Shown: positions 37,283 through 45,426 of the stretch, piece after piece
Layout of the letters: every line of letters begins with the position of its first letter
How positions within the stretch are numbered: the first letter of the stretch is position 1
NCBI RefSeq assembly: GCF_000744655.1
Contig: NZ_JQMJ01000004.1
Location: 5,642,001 to 5,706,000, forward strand
From: Streptacidiphilus rugosus AM-16
GTDB lineage: Bacteria; Actinomycetota; Actinomycetes; Streptomycetales; Streptomycetaceae
DNA: 64,000 nt
Direction: 5' to 3'
The notes under the pieces: generated by a model
The model's input: only the letters and a program-made list of their open reading frames with translations
Databases searched by the model: none
Told to the model about the DNA's origin: nothing
Translations under genes and position numbers: made by a program

Positions 37283-37907
37283 GGCGTGGCGCGCCCGGCC
37301 GATCGCAGGCACGGAGCACCGGCGCGCGCCCGGCGGGGATGTCAGGGGCGGGCGGGGACGTCCCAGGGGCCGAGCAGAGGTCGGCGACGGTGCGGCGGGC
37401 GCGGGAGGGGCTGGGGTCCTCTGCGGCCCGGCCGACGGCGATCATGGTGACGATCTCCCAGCCAGGGCTCGGCCGGAGCTCGGCGGTGAGGCCGTCGTGG
37501 TCGAAGGCGCGGAACTGGTGCGCGGCCAGGCCGAGGGACTGGGCCTGCACGCTGAGATGGGCGACCGCCTGGCCGAGGTCGTAGTCGGCGAACTCGGAGT
37601 AGACGATCCCCGGCTCCTCGACCCAGCGGCGGGTCAGCGTGACCAGCAGCAGACCGGCGTCGGCCGCCCAGCGGGCGGAGCTGGGCGCGAGGTGGGGCAG
37701 CAGCCGGGCGTGCCCGGGCTCGCCCGGCCGAGCCGGGAAGAAGCCCCACGGCTGGGAGTTGCCGGCGGAGGGAGCCCAGCGGGCGGCCTCCAGCAGCAGT
37801 CCGAGGGTCTCGTCGTCCACGGTTCCCGAGGGATCGAACATGGAGGGGCTGAACCGTCCGGCCAGCAGGGGGTGGATCGCCGTGGCCAGTTCAGGAGCGC
37901 TGCGCAT
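37218..37907 (-). CDS. Nitroreductase-family flavoprotein with aberrant C-terminus
   Basis: 229 residues as read. FMN-binding N-terminus with RWAPSAGNSQPWGFF, then the dimer core FADYDLGQAVAHLSVQAQSL and IVTMIAVGRAAED. After RARRTVADLCSAP the frame continues for about 40 Pro/Arg/Gly-rich residues that resemble no protein and overlap the neighbouring gene. In the next frame the same place reads WDVPARP and stops at 37342. A one-base deletion in the GCCCCT run is therefore likely. Most of the enzyme, which reduces quinones or nitro compounds with NAD(P)H, is intact. Confidence 0.8.
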   Translation of the reverse strand: MRSAPELATAIHPLLAGRFSPSMFDPSGTVDDETLGLLLEAARWAPSAGNSQPWGFFPARPGEPGHARLLPHLAPSSARWAADAGLLLVTLTRRWVEEPGIVYSEFADYDLGQAVAHLSVQAQSLGLAAHQFRAFDHDGLTAELRPSPGWEIVTMIAVGRAAEDPSPSRARRTVADLCSAPGTSPPAPDIPAGRAPVLRACDRPGAPRLSGGPPPAGARWRRSSPGRVR

Positions 37908-37974
37908 ACGGCAGTCGAACCGGCCGTGGCCCGGAGGTATTCCGGCCGCGCCGCGGCCATGGCGGCCACTGCGG

Positions 37975-38436
37975 CTACTGCGGCGGCCGGGCCAGGGTGA
38001 CGGAGGGGAGTGCGGCGAGAGCCCGCAGGCCGCGCAGCAGGCCCGCGCGGTCGGCGGCGGGGAGCGCGGCGAGGAGGCGTTCCTCGCCGGCCTGGATCTC
38101 CCGCTGCACGGCGTCCCGCAGGGCACGGCCCTCGGGGGTCAGCGACAGCAGGCGCACCCGCCGGTCCAGCGGGTCGGGCTCGCGGCTGATCAGGCCGCGG
38201 TTCGTCAGGTCGTCGAGGACCGCGATGATCCGCGTCTTGTCCGCGCCGATCGCCTCGGCCAGCGCCGCCTGGGTCCGCAGCGGGTCCGCGTCGAGCCGCA
38301 GCAGCACCGCGTACGCCCACATGGCCAGGCCGTGCGCGTCGAGGATGGGCTGCTCGGCCGCCATCAGCGCGCGTCCCAGCGGCACCATCATCGCTGCGAG
38401 ATCGGGGCGGTCCTGCCCCTGCGCGTCCTGAGCCAT
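37975..38436 (-). CDS. MarR-family regulator
   Basis: 153 residues from ATG 38436. Winged helix: QAALAEAIGADKTRIIAVLD, wing around REPDPLDRRVRLLSLTPEG. It is divergent from the TIGR03086-like gene with a 51-bp gap containing a TTGA-CAA-TCAA site. Also co-oriented with, and 67 bp from, the nitroreductase gene, so it may regulate both. MarR plus nitroreductase often responds to electrophiles or quinones; that is inference. Confidence 0.92.
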   Translation of the reverse strand: MAQDAQGQDRPDLAAMMVPLGRALMAAEQPILDAHGLAMWAYAVLLRLDADPLRTQAALAEAIGADKTRIIAVLDDLTNRGLISREPDPLDRRVRLLSLTPEGRALRDAVQREIQAGEERLLAALPAADRAGLLRGLRALAALPSVTLARPPQ

Positions 38437-38452
38437 GTCACGAAAGTACCGG

Positions 38453-38463
38453 TTGACAATCAA
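38453..38463. promoter_or_regulatory. Operator/promoter candidate between MarR and TIGR03086 genes
   Basis: TTGACAATCAA is a perfect inverted repeat (TTGA / TCAA around CAA). Its first six bases are also a consensus -35 element for the rightward gene, so a bound MarR dimer would cover the promoter. Confidence 0.5.
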
Positions 38464-38487
38464 TAAGCTTGAGCACATCGTAAGCAC

Positions 38488-39144
38488 ATGCCTATTAATT
38501 TCACCGCAGCCGACTTCGACGAGCTGCGCCGGATCCACGCACGGACCGTCCGCGACAGCGTCGCCCTGGTGCACCGGATCGACGCCGCCGACCTGTCCCT
38601 GCCCACGCCCTGCGACGCGTGGACGCTCGGCGAACTGCTCGCCCACATGACCGCCCAGCACCTCGGCTTCGCCGCCGCCGCGCTGGGCGACCCCGGGGAC
38701 CTCACGCCGTGGACGGTCCACCCGGTCGACGCGGACTTCGCGGCGCGCTACGAGGCGGCGGCCGAACTGGTGATCGACGCCTTCGCACAGGTCGACGTCC
38801 CCGAGCGCAGCATGGTCCTGCCCGAACTGGCCCCCGGCCGCCCCTTCGCCACCGTGCTGGCCCTCGGGTTCCACCTGCTCGACTACGCGGTCCACGGCTG
38901 GGACGTCGCCCGCGCCCTCGGCGAGGCCTACGCGCCGGACGCCGGGACGACCGCGGCCGTCCTGCCGGTCGCCCTGGCCATTCCCGACGGCTCCGCACGG
39001 CTCGCACCCGGCAGCCACTTCGGCCCCGGACTGGCGACGGCGCCGGACGCCGACACCTGGGCCCGGATCCTGGCGACCCTGGGACGGTCCCCGTCCTGGC
39101 GCGCCGACACGATCCGGGCCACCGCCGGGGACGCCGCGTGCTGA
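38488..39144 (+). CDS. TIGR03086-type metal-binding (mycothiol isomerase-like) protein
   Basis: 218 residues, four-helix DinB/MDMPI-like fold: LPTPCDAWTLGELLAHMTAQHLGF and LGFHLLDYAVHGWDVARAL supply the three His ligands typical of the family. Members are predicted thiol-dependent transferases or isomerases. It is the second family relative in this window (another at 17407). Repressed probably by the divergent MarR. The next gene overlaps by 7 nt, implying coupling. Confidence 0.85.
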   Translation: MPINFTAADFDELRRIHARTVRDSVALVHRIDAADLSLPTPCDAWTLGELLAHMTAQHLGFAAAALGDPGDLTPWTVHPVDADFAARYEAAAELVIDAFAQVDVPERSMVLPELAPGRPFATVLALGFHLLDYAVHGWDVARALGEAYAPDAGTTAAVLPVALAIPDGSARLAPGSHFGPGLATAPDADTWARILATLGRSPSWRADTIRATAGDAAC

Positions 39145-39578
39145 GGTCGGGCTGGACGCCCGGGCCGGACCACGGGCGCGGCGGGCCGGTCCTGGTGAGC
39201 GTCACGGACTTCACCCTGGACCGCCTCGTCGACCTGCCCGGCGTCCACCGCGCCGCGCGCCGGCTCGCCGCGGGCTGGGCCGAACTGGAGGGAGCCCACG
39301 GGATGTGGCTGTGGGCGCTGCCGTCGGAACGCCGCTGCGGCGCCGTCGCGATCTGGACGGACGAGGCCGCGCTCAAGGGGTTCGTCGCCTGGCCGCCCCA
39401 CGTCGCGATCATGCGTCGCTACCGCGACCGAGGCCGCCTCTCCTCCACCACCTGGCCCGCCGACGCCTTCGACGCGCCGACGGTCTGGTCCCACGCCCGC
39501 GGCTTCCTCACGCCCACGTCCCGCCAGGGTCGACGGCGGCCGGGGAGTCCGTACCGCCCGGACCCGGATCGTCCATGA
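39138..39578 (+). CDS. Small monooxygenase-like/heme-degrading-fold protein
   Basis: About 146 residues if started at GTG 39138, overlapping the previous stop; GTG 39195 (VSVTDFTLDRLVDLPGV) is an alternative. The pattern AAGWAELEGAHGMWLWALPS, CGAVAIWTDEAALKGFVAWP, PHVAIMRRYRDRG is that of a compact dimeric alpha/beta barrel seen in antibiotic-monooxygenase and DUF3291-like families. Co-transcribed with the mycothiol-type gene under MarR control. Function not known; tail after residue 130 is Arg/Pro-rich and probably disordered. Confidence 0.65.
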   Translation: MLRSGWTPGPDHGRGGPVLVSVTDFTLDRLVDLPGVHRAARRLAAGWAELEGAHGMWLWALPSERRCGAVAIWTDEAALKGFVAWPPHVAIMRRYRDRGRLSSTTWPADAFDAPTVWSHARGFLTPTSRQGRRRPGSPYRPDPDRP

Positions 39579-39868
39579 CAGGGAGGTCACGGCACGGCGT
39601 CACCGGGAGACCGACCGCCCTGAGCCGTCGGCTTTCCTCAGCCGGGCCGCGCACCGACGCAGGCTCCCTACCGGGCGACCGGAGGAACCCGCTGCGAGGA
39701 CCCGATCGCCCCGCGCAGGGAAGGCAGGGCGCCGGGCCGGCCATGCCCGGCCGGGGAGCACCGCACAGGACACCGCCTTCCGCCCGCCCCTGCCGCATCC
39801 CCCAGGGACGCAGTCCCCCGGCCGGAGGCACCCGCCGCGCGGGCTCGGCTCCGGGTCTTCCGCCCGGC

Positions 39869-40939
39869 TTACCGCGAGGCGGTGTGCTCGGCCGCCCGGT
39901 CGGCGACCATCGCGCTGTCGCGGGCGAGGGCGACCAGGCGGGAGACGGCGCGGAGGTACTTCTTCTTGTAGCCCCCGTTCAGCATCTCCTCGCTGAAGAT
40001 CGAGTCGAAGGCCGTCCCCGAGGCCACCACCGGCAGCTCGCGGTCGTACATCCGGTCGGCGAGGACGACCAGGCGCAGCGCCGTGCTCTGGTCGGGGACG
40101 GGGGTGACCCCGTGCAGGAAGACGGCGTCCACGCCGTCCAGGAGCGCGCCGTAGCGGCTCGGGTGCACCTCGGAGAGGTGGTCGAGCAGGGCGTCGAAGC
40201 TGTCGAGCGTCGCGCCGGGACCGAAGTCGAAGGCCAGCTTCTCGACCTCGGCGTCGGCGTACGGCGGCGGAGCCTCGGGCAGGCCGCGGTGGCGGTAGTC
40301 CTGGCCGTCGATGCGGACGCTGCGGAAGCGGGCCGCCAGGCCCTGTATCTCGCGCATGAAGTCGGAGGCCGCGAAGCGCCCCTCCCCCAGCTTGCCCGGC
40401 AGCGTGTTCGACGTGGCCGCCAGCTTCACGCCCGCCTCCGCGAGGCGGGTCAGCAGGGTGGAGACCAGCACCGTGTCGCCCGGGTCGTCGAGCTCGAACT
40501 CGTCGATGCAGAGCAGGGTGTGCCCGGAGAGCGCCTGCACCGCCTGCTGGAAGCCCAGCGCGCCGACCAGGTTGGTGAGCTCGACGAAGGTGCCGAAGGC
40601 CTTGGGGCCGGGGGCCGCGTGCCACAGCGAGGCGAGCAGGTGGGTCTTGCCGACGCCGTAGCCGCCGTCGAGGTAGATGCCGCCGGGGCCGGCCGCGGCG
40701 GCGGGCTGGGACGAACGGCCGAACCAGCGCTTCTTCGTCGCGGGGGCCGCGCCGCGCGGCGTCAGTCCCTCTGCGAAGGCCGAGAGGACGCGGACCGCGT
40801 CGCTCTGGCTGGGCTGCTGCGGGTCCGGTATGTACGTGCTGAAGCGCGCACCCTGGAACCGCGGCGGCGGGACCATCTCGGCGATCAGCCGTTCGGCGGC
40901 GACGACGGGCCGGCGTTCGGCCAGGGCTATAGGCGACAC
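39869..40939 (-). CDS. zapE: AFG1-like ATPase, cell-division protein ZapE
   Basis: 356 residues from GTG 40939. P-loop DGGYGVGKTHLLASL and Walker B LLCIDEFELDDPGD are characteristic of AFG1/ZapE. Later SNTLPGKLGEGRFAASDF and DSIFSEEMLNGGYKKKYLRA match the family. ZapE binds FtsZ and modulates the Z ring in proteobacteria; the actinobacterial role is less clear. Divergent from the RibD-like gene (45-bp gap). The 290 bp downstream (39579-39868) hold only GC-rich short inverted repeats and no convincing gene. Confidence 0.93.
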   Translation of the reverse strand: MSPIALAERRPVVAAERLIAEMVPPPRFQGARFSTYIPDPQQPSQSDAVRVLSAFAEGLTPRGAAPATKKRWFGRSSQPAAAAGPGGIYLDGGYGVGKTHLLASLWHAAPGPKAFGTFVELTNLVGALGFQQAVQALSGHTLLCIDEFELDDPGDTVLVSTLLTRLAEAGVKLAATSNTLPGKLGEGRFAASDFMREIQGLAARFRSVRIDGQDYRHRGLPEAPPPYADAEVEKLAFDFGPGATLDSFDALLDHLSEVHPSRYGALLDGVDAVFLHGVTPVPDQSTALRLVVLADRMYDRELPVVASGTAFDSIFSEEMLNGGYKKKYLRAVSRLVALARDSAMVADRAAEHTASR

Positions 40940-40984
40940 GATTCCCAAGGGTACGGTCCGCGGGGGCGTGGAAGACTGCCCCTT

Positions 40985-41776
40985 GTGCGCAGACTGCTTC
41001 CGTACGCCCCAGATGTGACCGACCTCACCTCCGCCGAGGACACGCCGTGGACTCTGGAGGCGCTGGCCGACGCCTACGCCTATCCTGCCGCCGCCGTCGA
41101 CGCCGGCGTGCCGTGGCTGCGCGGCAACATGGTCAGCAGCCTCGACGGCGCGGCCCGCCTGGACGGCCTCTCCGACGGACTCTCCTCCCCCGCCGACAAG
41201 CGGATCTTCGGCGTGCTGCGGGCCCTCGCCGACGTCGTCCTGGTCGGCGCGCAGACGGTGCGCGCCGAGGGCTACCGTCCCGCCATGGCCAGAGCCGAGT
41301 TCGCCGCCGAACGCGCGGCGCGCGGGCAGGGGCCGGCACCGGTGATCGCCGTCGTCTCCGGTGCGCTCGACCTCGACTTCGACCTGCCGCTCTTCACCGC
41401 GCCGCTGGTCCGCACGGTCGTGCTGACCGCCGAGACCGCGCCCGCCGACGGACTCGCGGCCGCCCGGAGGGTGGCCGATGTGGTGATCGCGGGGGAAGCC
41501 CATGTGGATCCGGTGCGCGCGGTGGCGGCGCTGGTCGAGCGCGGCTGGACCCGGCTGCTGACCGAGGGCGGCCCGCGACTGCTGGGCCAGCTGGCCGAGG
41601 CGGGCGCGCTCGACGAGCTCTGTCTCACGCTGGCGCCGCTGCTGGCGGCGGGCGGCGCGCCGCGGATCGCCTACGGCGCGCAGGCCGTCGCCGAGCGGAT
41701 GGACCTGGTCGGACTCCTGGAGGAGAAAGGTTTCCTCTTCGCCCGCTACGCCCGTAGCGTGAAGATTGCGCAATAA
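40985..41776 (+). CDS. RibD C-terminal-type pyrimidine reductase family protein
   Basis: 263 residues from GTG 40985. Reductase motifs: WLRGNMVSSLDGAARLDGLS, VLVGAQTVRAEGYRP, LLTEGGPRLLGQL, LCLTLAPLLAAGG. It is a dihydrofolate-reductase-like NADPH enzyme related to the second step of riboflavin synthesis (5-amino-6-ribosylaminouracil phosphate reduction). It is a stand-alone reductase, not the bifunctional RibD, so the substrate may differ. No strong ribosome site precedes the GTG. Confidence 0.88.
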   Translation: MRRLLPYAPDVTDLTSAEDTPWTLEALADAYAYPAAAVDAGVPWLRGNMVSSLDGAARLDGLSDGLSSPADKRIFGVLRALADVVLVGAQTVRAEGYRPAMARAEFAAERAARGQGPAPVIAVVSGALDLDFDLPLFTAPLVRTVVLTAETAPADGLAAARRVADVVIAGEAHVDPVRAVAALVERGWTRLLTEGGPRLLGQLAEAGALDELCLTLAPLLAAGGAPRIAYGAQAVAERMDLVGLLEEKGFLFARYARSVKIAQ

Positions 41777-41868
41777 CGGAGCGAGTGCCTCCGGATATTG
41801 CGAGAGGATGCAGAAGCAGCGTTGCGGCAGTTCCACGTTCGCCGAGTGAAGAGGGAAGAAGGACGCAC

Positions 41869-42339
41869 GTGTTCACTACCGTTCTGTTGATCGAGAAGGC
41901 TCTCTCCGACGCCGACGTCGAACTCGTCACCACGCTCCACGGCGACGAGCGGATTCGCTTCCATGTCGTCATGCAGCCCCGCGGCAAGCAGGACGAACTG
42001 CTCCGAGCCATCGACGACGTCGCCTTCGGCTATCTCGACCAGGCGGCCAAGGAGCACGACGAGCCCCACGGCCAGGACGCGCTCACCGTGGCCGACCAGG
42101 CGCTCCAGCACACCCTCAGGGCGCTGCGCCACGCCGGCGCGGCGGAGGCCGAGGGCGCGGTGGTGGACCACAACCCGCTCGACGGCCTCAAGGACCTGGT
42201 CCAGGAGGTCGAGGCGGACGAGGTGATCGTGCTGGCCGCCCCGCACTGGGTCGAGGGACTCTTCCACCGCGACTGGGCCTCGCAGGCCCGCCACAGGGTG
42301 GGCGTCCCCGTCCTCCAGCTCTTCGCCCAGCAGGATTAG
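41869..42339 (+). CDS. Universal-stress-like hypothetical protein
   Basis: 156 residues from GTG 41869, with GAAGGA upstream. An alpha/beta protein: TTVLLIEKALSDADVELVTT at the start, LGYLDQAAKE-type helices, and an end (VEADEVIVLAAPHWVEGLFH, WASQARHRVGVPVLQLF) that follows the USP-like pattern of a strand, a charged helix and a final strand. The ATP-binding GxxG motif is not clear. Upstream of murC with a 129-bp gap; function unknown. Confidence 0.75.
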   Translation: MFTTVLLIEKALSDADVELVTTLHGDERIRFHVVMQPRGKQDELLRAIDDVAFGYLDQAAKEHDEPHGQDALTVADQALQHTLRALRHAGAAEAEGAVVDHNPLDGLKDLVQEVEADEVIVLAAPHWVEGLFHRDWASQARHRVGVPVLQLFAQQD

Positions 42340-42468
42340 CGCCCTTCCGCCCGCCGCCCCGACGCCGTCGCCGGGGCGGCGGGCGGGCGGCTGCACCGGG
42401 GAGCAGCCGGGATGCGGCAGAATCGAGGCGACCGCCCGCCCCCGGCACGACCCTCGGAGCCCGACACC

Positions 42469-43887
42469 ATGACCGCCGCCCCGGCAGCCCCGTCAGCCTC
42501 GTCCGCGCCCCTGTCCGCCCCGCACTTCATCGGCATCGGGGGCGCCGGCATGTCCGGGCTCGCCAAGATCCTCGCGCTGCGCGGGGCCCAGGTCTCCGGC
42601 AGCGACGCCAAGGAGTCCACGGTCGTGCTCGCGCTGCGTCAGCTGGGCGCGGAGGTGTACGTCGGCCACGCCGCCGAGCACGTGCCCGCGGGGGCGAGCT
42701 GCATCGTGGTGTCCAGCGCGATCAGGGAGGACAACCCCGAGATCGCCGAGGCCCGCCGCCGCGGCCTGCCGATCATCCACCGCTCCGACGCGCTGGCGGC
42801 ACTGATGGCCGACCACAGCGCCCTCGCGGTCGCCGGCACCCACGGCAAGACCACCACGACGAGCATGCTCGCCGTCAGCCTCACCGCACTCGGCCTCGAC
42901 CCCTCCTTCGCGATCGGCGGGGACCTCAACGAGCCCGGCAGCAACGCCCACCACGGCACCGGCCGGATCTTCGTCGCCGAGGCGGACGAGAGCGACCGCA
43001 GCTTCCAGAAGTACACGCCCGAGGTCGCGATCGTCCTCAACGTGGAGCTGGACCACCACGCCAACTACGCCTCCATGGACGAGATCTACGAGTCCTTCGA
43101 GGCCTTCGCCGACCGCATCGTGCCGGGCGGCGCGCTGGTCGTGGACGTGGACCACGCGGGCGCGGCGGAGCTGGCGCGCCGGGTGGCGGGGCGTCAGTTC
43201 GACATCGTGACCGTCGGCGAGGCGGAGACGGCGGACTTCCGCATCCTGCGGATCACCGCACGCGGCATGACCAGCGAGGTCACCGTCGCCCTCCCGGACG
43301 GGCGGGAGCTGACCTTCACCGTCAACGTGCCCGGCCGCCACTACGCCCACAACGCGGTCGCGGCGCTGGCCGCGGGTGTCCGCCTCGGCGTTCCCGCGGA
43401 CGAGCTCGCCGCCGCGCTGAGCAAGTACCAGGGCGTGCGGCGTCGGCTCCAGCTCAAGGGCGAGTCCGCGGGCGTCCAGGTGATCGACTCCTACGCGCAC
43501 CACCCGACCGAGATCGCCGCCGACCTGCAGGCGATCCGCGAGGCGGCCGGCGAAGGCCGGGTGCTGGTGGTCTTCCAGCCGCACCTGTTCAGCCGCACCC
43601 GCGAGCTGGGCCTGGAGATGGGCGAGGCGCTGGCCCTGGCCGACCAGGTGGTCGTGCTCGACATCTACCCGGCCCGCGAGGACCCGATCCCCGGCATCAC
43701 CAGCGAGATCGTCATCGAGGCCGCGCGGGCCCGGGGCGCCGACGTCCAGGGCGCGCACTCGGTCGCCGCGGTGCCGGAGATCGTCGCGGGAATCGCGAAG
43801 CAGGGCGATCTCGTTCTCACCATGGGGGCCGGGGATGTCACCTTCCTCGGCCCGGAGATCCTCACCCGCCTCGACACCCTCGGCTGA
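42469..43887 (+). CDS. murC: UDP-N-acetylmuramate--L-alanine ligase
   Basis: 472 residues. Rossmann start FIGIGGAGMSGLAKIL, ATP loop GTHGKTTTTSML, ADESDRSF, NVELDHHANY, then DSYAHHPTEI and VVFQPHLFSRT, all diagnostic of MurC. It adds L-Ala to UDP-MurNAc, the first step of the stem peptide. ATG 42469 is chosen; the first about 15 residues are Ala/Ser/Pro-rich. The gene stands outside a dcw cluster, next to msrB, as in several streptomycetes. Confidence 0.97.
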   Translation: MTAAPAAPSASSAPLSAPHFIGIGGAGMSGLAKILALRGAQVSGSDAKESTVVLALRQLGAEVYVGHAAEHVPAGASCIVVSSAIREDNPEIAEARRRGLPIIHRSDALAALMADHSALAVAGTHGKTTTTSMLAVSLTALGLDPSFAIGGDLNEPGSNAHHGTGRIFVAEADESDRSFQKYTPEVAIVLNVELDHHANYASMDEIYESFEAFADRIVPGGALVVDVDHAGAAELARRVAGRQFDIVTVGEAETADFRILRITARGMTSEVTVALPDGRELTFTVNVPGRHYAHNAVAALAAGVRLGVPADELAAALSKYQGVRRRLQLKGESAGVQVIDSYAHHPTEIAADLQAIREAAGEGRVLVVFQPHLFSRTRELGLEMGEALALADQVVVLDIYPAREDPIPGITSEIVIEAARARGADVQGAHSVAAVPEIVAGIAKQGDLVLTMGAGDVTFLGPEILTRLDTLG

Positions 43888-43925
43888 CCGGCCGGGGCCC
43901 GCCTGGAGCGAAGGAGCGCCACGCC

Positions 43926-44333
43926 ATGGGTTACGAGATCGAGAAGACCGACGCGGAGTGGCGCGCCGAGCTCAGCCCGGAGGAGTACGCCGTGCTGCGC
44001 CAGGCCGGCACGGAGCGCCCGTTCGTCGGCGAGTACACGGACACCAAGACGGTCGGCGTCTACTCCTGTCGCGCCTGCGGCAGCGAGCTGTTCAGCTCGG
44101 AGACCAAGTTCGACTCCCACTGCGGCTGGCCGAGCTACTTCGCGCCGCTCGCGGAGGACCGCGTGCAGTACATCACCGACGACAGCCACGGGATGCACCG
44201 CGTCGAGGTCCGCTGCGCGAAGTGCGGCTCCCACCTGGGGCACGTCTTCGAGGGCGAGGGCTACAACACGCCGACGGACCAGCGCTACTGCATCAACAGC
44301 ATCTCCCTGAAACTGCGCCCGGCCGCCGGCTGA
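43926..44333 (+). CDS. msrB: Peptide-methionine (R)-S-oxide reductase
   Basis: 135 residues. Zinc ligands in SCRACGSELF and CAKCGSHLGHVF, substrate motifs FDSHCGWPSYF and RYCINSISL with the catalytic Cys of RYCINS. Repairs the R-form of methionine sulfoxide using thioredoxin. It follows murC after 38 bp, probably in one transcript, and ends at a clear hairpin at 44337. Confidence 0.97.
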   Translation: MGYEIEKTDAEWRAELSPEEYAVLRQAGTERPFVGEYTDTKTVGVYSCRACGSELFSSETKFDSHCGWPSYFAPLAEDRVQYITDDSHGMHRVEVRCAKCGSHLGHVFEGEGYNTPTDQRYCINSISLKLRPAAG

Positions 44334-44336
44334 GCC

Positions 44337-44359
44337 GGCTCCGGCCGCCGGCCGGAGCC
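44337..44359 (+). terminator. Terminator of murC-msrB
   Basis: A perfect 10-bp stem (GGCTCCGGCC / GGCCGGAGCC) with a 3-nt loop just beyond the msrB stop. Confidence 0.75.
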
Positions 44360-44395
44360 CCGGCCGCGAACCGCTCCGCATGTCAACTCGCCCCG

Positions 44396-44425
44396 TTGTA
44401 AGGGTGCTTGGCCAGGTCCTACCAT
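44396..44425 (+). promoter_or_regulatory. Promoter candidate of the 2TM/cupin/phosphatase operon
   Basis: TTGTAA (44396-44401), 18 bp, then TACCAT (44420-44425). This housekeeping-sigma-like pair would start the mRNA about 12 nt before ATG 44444, keeping the GGGGAG ribosome site in the leader. Confidence 0.4.
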
Positions 44426-44443
44426 GGCCGCACTGGGGGGAGC

Positions 44444-45412
44444 ATGGACCTTGCGGAGCGGGACGCGGACGGGCGTAACCGACTTGAGCGCGGCGTCGGC
44501 TGGGCCCTTCGGAATCTGGACGGCCTGGTCGGGCTCGGGATCGCGGTCGTCGTCGGGGTGCTGGACATCTTCTCGGGTGCCGTCAGCACCGGGGTGACCT
44601 CGGGCACCGTCCTGTTGGTGCTCGCCTCCCTGGTCTTCGCCTCGCTGGCGGAGCGCAAGCGGCGCACCACCGACATGCGCCGGGCGATGCAGGGCACCCA
44701 GCAGGCCATCGCCGACGCCGGCATGGTGCGCTCGCTGACCGGCCCCGAGGTCGAACAGGCGCTGCGCCGGGCCCGCGCGGACACCGACCGGTGGATCTTC
44801 CGCGGCGGGACCGGGACCTACCTGCGCGCCGTGACGCTGCCGGAGTGCGTCCGCGAGACGCAGCGGCTGCGCCGGGCGCTGACCATGAAGATCGATATTG
44901 TCGACCCGTCCGACGACCGGGTCTGCGCCACCTACGCCCGCTTCCGGCAGACCTTCGCCGCCCCGCAGGACGCCGGCACGGACCGCGAGTGGACCACCGA
45001 GCGGACCCGGGCGGAGTCCTACGCCACGGTGCTGGCCGCCTGCTGGTACCGGCAGCGGATGGACGCGCTGGAGGTCGACGTCTACCTGTCGGCGACGGTG
45101 CCCGCGCTGCGCTTCGACCTGTCCTCGTCCTGCCTGGTGATCACACAGGACGATCCGCAGCGGGTCAACCTCTGTGTGGACCACGGGCGTCCGCTGTACG
45201 ACTACTACGTCACCGAGCTGCGCCTGGCCCGCGACCAGGCGCGCAAGGTGAACCTCGAGGTGCAGGTCCTGCTCGGGCAGGAGCCGACCGTGGACCAGGT
45301 GCGGCGGTTCTTCGACGCGATGGATCTGCCGCTGCCGACCGCGTACTCCGACACGGACGTGCGCACCGTGGTCGACAAGGCCCTGCACCCGGAGCACCCG
45401 TACCGCATCTGA
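44444..45412 (+). CDS. Two-TM membrane protein with large cytoplasmic domain, unknown family
   Basis: 322 residues from ATG 44444, GGGGGGAG just upstream. Two membrane helices near residues 22-40 and 50-68 (GLVGLGIAVVVGVLDIF, GTVLLVLASLVFASLA) form a hairpin that leaves the rest inside. The cytoplasmic domain holds RWIFRGGTGTYLRAVTLPE, LTMKIDIVDPSDDRVCATYA and VPALRFDLSSSCLVITQDD. I do not recognise the family. It heads a three-gene operon with a cupin-like protein and an inositol-phosphatase-like enzyme; a membrane sensor or effector with a small-molecule partner is a reasonable reading, not a demonstrated one. Confidence 0.8.
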   Translation: MDLAERDADGRNRLERGVGWALRNLDGLVGLGIAVVVGVLDIFSGAVSTGVTSGTVLLVLASLVFASLAERKRRTTDMRRAMQGTQQAIADAGMVRSLTGPEVEQALRRARADTDRWIFRGGTGTYLRAVTLPECVRETQRLRRALTMKIDIVDPSDDRVCATYARFRQTFAAPQDAGTDREWTTERTRAESYATVLAACWYRQRMDALEVDVYLSATVPALRFDLSSSCLVITQDDPQRVNLCVDHGRPLYDYYVTELRLARDQARKVNLEVQVLLGQEPTVDQVRRFFDAMDLPLPTAYSDTDVRTVVDKALHPEHPYRI

Positions 45413-45426
45413 CGTCCGACGAGTCG

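Noticed and set aside
39579..39868. Possible small gene downstream of zapE
   Set aside because: Open frames there are Arg/Pro/Gly-rich, lack ribosome sites and look like noncoding GC-rich DNA with short inverted repeats.
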